A stretch of DNA of 6,431 nucleotides from DATIGJ01 sp035644155 (lineage in GTDB: Bacteria > Patescibacteriota > Microgenomatia > Levybacterales > UBA12049). The notes beneath the pieces were generated by a model. It had not been told where the DNA came from and did not search any database. It worked only from the letters and a program-made list of their open reading frames with translations. The stretch's first letter is position 1; every line of letters starts with the position of its first letter. The stretch spans positions 1-6,431 of the forward strand of contig DASQPC010000082.1 of NCBI GenBank assembly GCA_035644155.1, in the 5' to 3' direction. Of this stretch, positions 3,434-6,431 are shown piece by piece. Both the position numbers and the translations under genes were made by a program.

Positions 3434-6316
3434 TCAAGAGTTTAACCTTTTTATCTGAAATGTACCTTTTGTTAAAGAGTTAACTAATGCGTTATTCTTA
3501 ATATACTCTTCAAAATCCCCTGGCCATTCAGGAAGTGCCACGTCAACACGTTCATCAAGACTTGTTTCCAGCTTTTTCCTTTCATCTTGAATCATGCGGA
3601 TAATGTCGCGCGCTTGCCCTTCTGCTTTAAGTTTTGGCGTTATCGTTGTGTCAAGAATAATGTTCATTTCAGTTGTTTGTCCATGTGTTTCAAACGTAAT
3701 TGTTTTGATATTTACTTCATCTTTAATCAGTTGCACAAACGAATCTGAAAATCCACTCGTTCCGCTTGCAATAACTAATCTTGCCAGTGGTTGGCGCACT
3801 TTGATTTGTGCTTCTTTTCTTTTTGATAACGCAATTTCAACAATTTTTCGAACAGAAATCATTTCTTCAATCAACCTATGCTGCTCCTTTGAAATTTTGG
3901 TGTACGATGGCCAATCTGCGAGATGAACTGATTCTTCCTCAGTAAGATTGGTATATATCGACTCACTCAAGAAAGGCGCAATTGGCGCAAATAATTTACA
4001 GAGTGTCAGTAATACTGTATATGTTGTTTGATAACATGCTTCTTTATCATTTTGGTCAGTAGCACTCGGCCCAACACGGTCGCGACTTCGGCGAATATAC
4101 CACGTAGAAAGATCGCTGACGAAGCTTTTGAGCGTATCAATTGCTGTAATCGTATCATACGTATCCAAACTCTTACTGACTCTTTCAACTGTTTTGTTAA
4201 GTAAGGCAAGAATCCATTGATCTAAAACGTTGTTGTTTTTGTCATTCCGAGTGGAATGAAGGAGATCTCTCGACTTTGCTTGAGATGACAAGGAGTGAGG
4301 CTCCCATTTGTCCAGATTTGCATAGGTTACAAAGAAGTTGTAAACATTCCAAAGGATAAGCATTATTCCACGAACTTGCTGCTTGTATTGATCTTCTGAA
4401 ATCAAAATATCCTCGCCATTCATAACTGGACTACCAAGAAGATAAAGACGTAATGCATCTCCTCCATACTTTTGTAACATTTCTTTGGGATCTGGATAAT
4501 TTTTGAAATTTTTACTCATTTTACGTCCATCTGTTCCCAGAATCACGCCCTCAACCAAAACATTTCGAGAAAGCATGTTTTGTCCATCTTTACGAAGTTC
4601 TAGGACATTTGCGATAACATGCATGACATAAAACCACGCACGGATTTGACCAGTATACTCAGCAATAAAATCCGGTGGATAAAAACTCTCAAGATTAACC
4701 TTTTCACCAAAAGGAAAATGTCTCTCAGCAAATGAGGCAGAACCAGCCTCAATCCAGCTATCCAACACTTCAGGCACACGATGAGTCTCTTTATCACACT
4801 TTTGACAAGAAATTGTTATCTCGTCAATATCTGGTTTGTGAAGCGTTGTTATTTTTTTGCCGGATTTTTCTTCAAGTTCTTTAATTGATCCTGGCACAAA
4901 CCGTTCGCCACATTCACACTCCCAAACAGGAACAGGCGATCCCCAATAGCGATTGCGTGAAATATTCCAATCAGGCGCATTTTCCAAACTCTTAAGAAAG
5001 CGACCATATTTAAAATGCTTTGGGAACCAATTCACAAGTTCATTGGTCTGTTTCATTTTCTCTTTGAGGTTTTGGACATTGACATACCATGCGTTAATTG
5101 GAGCATGATAAAGTCTTGTGTGACAACGCCAACACAAAGGAACTCGATGTGGTGTTTCTTCGGCCTTGTAAATAAGGCCTCGTTTTGCCAAATCTTCATC
5201 AACTGCTTTATTGGCCTTAAGGTAGTACATACCGGCAAATTGTGGAACATCAGATTTGATAATACCTTCTTCATCAAGATGCATTTCAATATGTACATTC
5301 TGCTCTTGCATGACTTTCAAATCTTCTTCGCCGTAGGCAGCAATTGTCACCACACCGGTACCTTCATCAAGCGTCACAAAATCTCCTGGAATAATTTCAA
5401 AAGCTTTTTCACCTTTCGCAATTGGATAATAATCATAATGCGGGACAAATTTTCTACCAACGAGAGTAGATCCTTGGAATTCATCAACGATTGTATATTT
5501 GGGCTCTTCTGTAAGCATCTTAAGTGTCGTTTTAGCCAAGATATAATATTCATCACCTTGTTTCATTTTGACATAGGTCAACTTGGGATTAACAGCAAGA
5601 GCTGGAGTAACGATCTTATTCCATGGAGTTGTTGACCAAGCCAGAATATAGGTATCTTTCTCATCAACAAGCTGATATTTGTAGGTCGTTGCTGCATCTT
5701 GTATCTCTTTATAATTATCAGCATCCATTGCAACTTCAAAATTAGAAATCGGTGTTGCACAGTGAGGACAGTAGAGAGAAACTTTCAATCCTTTATAAAT
5801 AGAACCTTTGTCATACATCTGTTTGAAAACCCACATGACTGATTCCATGTAGTCAAGATCCCAGGTTTTGTAAGCATTTTTAAAATCTACCCAGCGGCCG
5901 ATGTGATCAACATACCATTCCCATTCCCCTGAAACTTGATTGACGTAATACAAACAACGCTCAATGAATTTTTTAATGCCAATCTTGTCTTCAATATCTT
6001 TTTTCCGCTTAATCTCAAGCTCTCCTTCTACTTTGTTTTCTATTGGTAAACCATGTCCGTCCCATCCCCAAACACGTCTGACACGATACCCTCTCATAGT
6101 AAAATAGCGACCAAATAAATCTTTGGGAAGACTGGAAAGAAGCGAACCGTAATGCGGCATACCAGTTACAAACGGTGGCCCATCAAGAAATGTCCATTCA
6201 TGATCTTCAGGACGAGATGAGATTGATTTTTCGAAAATCTTTTTTTCTTTCCAAAGCTTAAGGATTTCTTCTTCAATCTCTGGAAAATTTATTTTTGGCG
6301 ATACAGGCTTGAACAT
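3434..6316 (-). CDS. ileS: Isoleucyl-tRNA synthetase, type 2 (eukaryote-like)
   Basis: Class I synthetase that charges tRNA-Ile and, in most members, hydrolyses misformed Val-tRNA in its CP1 domain. In the 960-residue product (ATG at 6314-6316) I see the HIGH-type motif GMPHYG (52-57), WGWDGHGLP (83-91), a CxxC pair at Cys183/186, the CP1 editing domain with WSTTPWN (227-233) and GTGVVTIAAYGEED (319-332), further Cys pairs (395/398, 467/469, 504/507), KMSKN (599-603) and an anticodon-binding C-terminal half ending without the zinc finger of type 1 enzymes. HYG and KMSKNFKNYP fit type 2. A TTG 12 codons upstream keeps the frame open but lies in the -35 box, so ATG is the start. Residues 676-693 come from an inserted palindromic repeat. 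The expected editing-motif His is Thr324. Confidence 0.96.
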   Translation of the reverse strand: MFKPVSPKINFPEIEEEILKLWKEKKIFEKSISSRPEDHEWTFLDGPPFVTGMPHYGSLLSSLPKDLFGRYFTMRGYRVRRVWGWDGHGLPIENKVEGELEIKRKKDIEDKIGIKKFIERCLYYVNQVSGEWEWYVDHIGRWVDFKNAYKTWDLDYMESVMWVFKQMYDKGSIYKGLKVSLYCPHCATPISNFEVAMDADNYKEIQDAATTYKYQLVDEKDTYILAWSTTPWNKIVTPALAVNPKLTYVKMKQGDEYYILAKTTLKMLTEEPKYTIVDEFQGSTLVGRKFVPHYDYYPIAKGEKAFEIIPGDFVTLDEGTGVVTIAAYGEEDLKVMQEQNVHIEMHLDEEGIIKSDVPQFAGMYYLKANKAVDEDLAKRGLIYKAEETPHRVPLCWRCHTRLYHAPINAWYVNVQNLKEKMKQTNELVNWFPKHFKYGRFLKSLENAPDWNISRNRYWGSPVPVWECECGERFVPGSIKELEEKSGKKITTLHKPDIDEITISCQKCDKETHRVPEVLDSWIEAGSASFAERHFPFGEKVNLESFYPPDFIAEYTGQIRAWFYVMHVIANVLELRKDGQNMLSRNVLVEGVILGTDGRKMSKNFKNYPDPKEMLQKYGGDALRLYLLGSPVMNGEDILISEDQYKQQVRGIMLILWNVYNFFVTYANLDKWEPHSLSSQAKSRDLLHSTRNDKNNNVLDQWILALLNKTVERVSKSLDTYDTITAIDTLKSFVSDLSTWYIRRSRDRVGPSATDQNDKEACYQTTYTVLLTLCKLFAPIAPFLSESIYTNLTEEESVHLADWPSYTKISKEQHRLIEEMISVRKIVEIALSKRKEAQIKVRQPLARLVIASGTSGFSDSFVQLIKDEVNIKTITFETHGQTTEMNIILDTTITPKLKAEGQARDIIRMIQDERKKLETSLDERVDVALPEWPGDFEEYIKNNALVNSLTKGTFQIKRLNS
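4239..4291. repeat. Palindromic dispersed repeat inserted in frame in ileS
   Basis: This 53 bp unit is bounded by perfect 7 bp inverted ends (TTGTCAT / ATGACAA) and has further imperfect pairing inside. It contains GTCATTCCGAG and GAGATCTCTCGACTTTGCTT, a type I recognise as a common dispersed palindromic repeat of many bacterial genomes, normally found between genes. Here the ileS frame reads it as 18 residues (LSSQAKSRDLLHSTRNDK). They sit between the end of the catalytic domain (..NLDKWEP) and the start of the anticodon-binding domain (VLDQWIL), in a linker that varies in the family. Confidence 0.8.
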
Positions 6317-6323
6317 GAGTACA

Positions 6324-6352
6324 ATTATATATTGAAACTTGCATGCAATCAA
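6324..6352 (-). promoter_or_regulatory. Predicted sigma70-type promoter of ileS-rodA, leaderless
   Basis: On the minus strand TTGATT (6347-6352), a 17 bp spacer and a perfect TATAAT (6324-6329) form a good promoter. Only 7 bases separate the -10 from the ATG ending at 6316, so transcription should start at or within a base of the start codon. There is no Shine-Dalgarno sequence. The -35 box covers the upstream TTG that could be mistaken for a start, and the promoter overlaps the first codons of the divergent frame at 6343. Confidence 0.68.
6328..6333 (+). promoter_or_regulatory. Possible -10 box for the divergent gene at 6343
   Basis: TATATT matches the -10 consensus at five of six positions and lies 9 bases before the plus-strand ATG, which would give a leader of only 2-3 nt. 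No convincing -35 is seen 16-18 bp upstream. The site overlaps the ileS -10 on the other strand, so the two promoters would compete. Confidence 0.3.
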
Positions 6353-6431
6353 GCAAAGAAGAAAACAGTGAGGATTACTTCAATCCTGTGACTCCAACCG
6401 CAGGATCGGCACCGGCAGCAACACAAGTAAG
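6343..6431 (+). CDS. N-terminus of an unidentified protein (runs off the window)
   Basis: An ATG-initiated frame stays open for 29 codons to the right edge. The visible residues begin MQSSKEENSEDYFNP and continue as a Pro/Ala/Thr-rich stretch. This looks like a polar, disordered N-terminal tail with no signal peptide or membrane helix in the visible part. I do not recognise the family. Support comes from the ATG, a -10-like box just upstream and divergent placement from ileS. Against it, the opposite strand also has an open frame from the edge to a TAA at 6375-6377, so a minus-strand gene ending there is a competing explanation. Confidence 0.45.
   Translation, partial: MQSSKEENSEDYFNPVTPTAGSAPAATQV

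Noticed and set aside
2351..3436. Possible UGA-as-glycine code (as in Gracilibacteria/SR1)
   Set aside because: ileS and rodA end at TGA exactly where their families end, and no in-frame TGA occurs in the genes.
5015..5635. 206-codon plus-strand frame antisense to ileS
   Set aside because: It lies fully within ileS, has unusual composition and no promoter or ribosome binding site. It is a shadow frame.
6375..6431. Minus-strand frame open from the right edge to TAA at 6375-6377, a possible C-terminus of a gene upstream of ileS
   Set aside because: Only 18 codons are visible, no recognisable motif is seen, and the plus-strand frame has an ATG and a -10-like box. It cannot be excluded and is noted as the alternative.

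Overview
The window is A+T-rich and gene-dense: six complete protein genes, one tRNA, and the start of a further gene at the right edge. The compact layout, a eukaryote/archaea-like (type 2) isoleucyl-tRNA synthetase, short ribosomal protein genes without Shine-Dalgarno sequences, and a dispersed palindromic repeat beginning GTCATTCCGAG suggest a Candidate Phyla Radiation (Patescibacteria) bacterium, perhaps of the Microgenomates. That placement is inference from family resemblance, not a database result. TGA works as a normal stop (ileS and rodA both end in TGA), so the UGA=Gly code of some CPR lineages is not used here.

Layout. On the left, tRNA-Val(CAC) is on the minus strand (26-102). It is preceded by a degenerate tRNA 5'-half-like sequence (103-142). 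Its likely promoter lies back to back with that of lepB (plus strand, 215-784), and the two share overlapping -35 boxes. From 800 to 6316 everything reads on the minus strand, in transcription order ileS, rodA, rplU, rpmA, parB. ileS-rodA (6 bp gap) looks like one transcription unit. rplU-rpmA-parB looks like a second, starting at an extended -10 promoter inside the 3' end of rodA. parB overlaps rpmA by 8 bp and converges on lepB with a 15 bp gap and no recognisable terminator. At the right edge a divergent plus-strand reading frame begins at 6343 inside the ileS promoter.

Function. The genes are housekeeping: isoleucine charging, peptidoglycan polymerisation for elongation (RodA), two large-subunit ribosomal proteins (L21, L27), chromosome segregation (ParB), signal-peptide removal (LepB) and a valine tRNA. 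No mobile gene, CRISPR array or defence system is visible.

Most unusual points: (1) a 53 bp palindromic repeat lies inside ileS and is translated in frame as an 18-residue insert; (2) for lepB and ileS, good sigma70-type promoters end so close to the ATG that the mRNAs should be leaderless, while the internal gene parB has a Shine-Dalgarno sequence; (3) divergent promoters share a -35 region; (4) the tRNA-Val leader resembles half a tRNA; (5) the IleRS editing motif is altered. I found no strong evidence for a wholly new multi-gene system.
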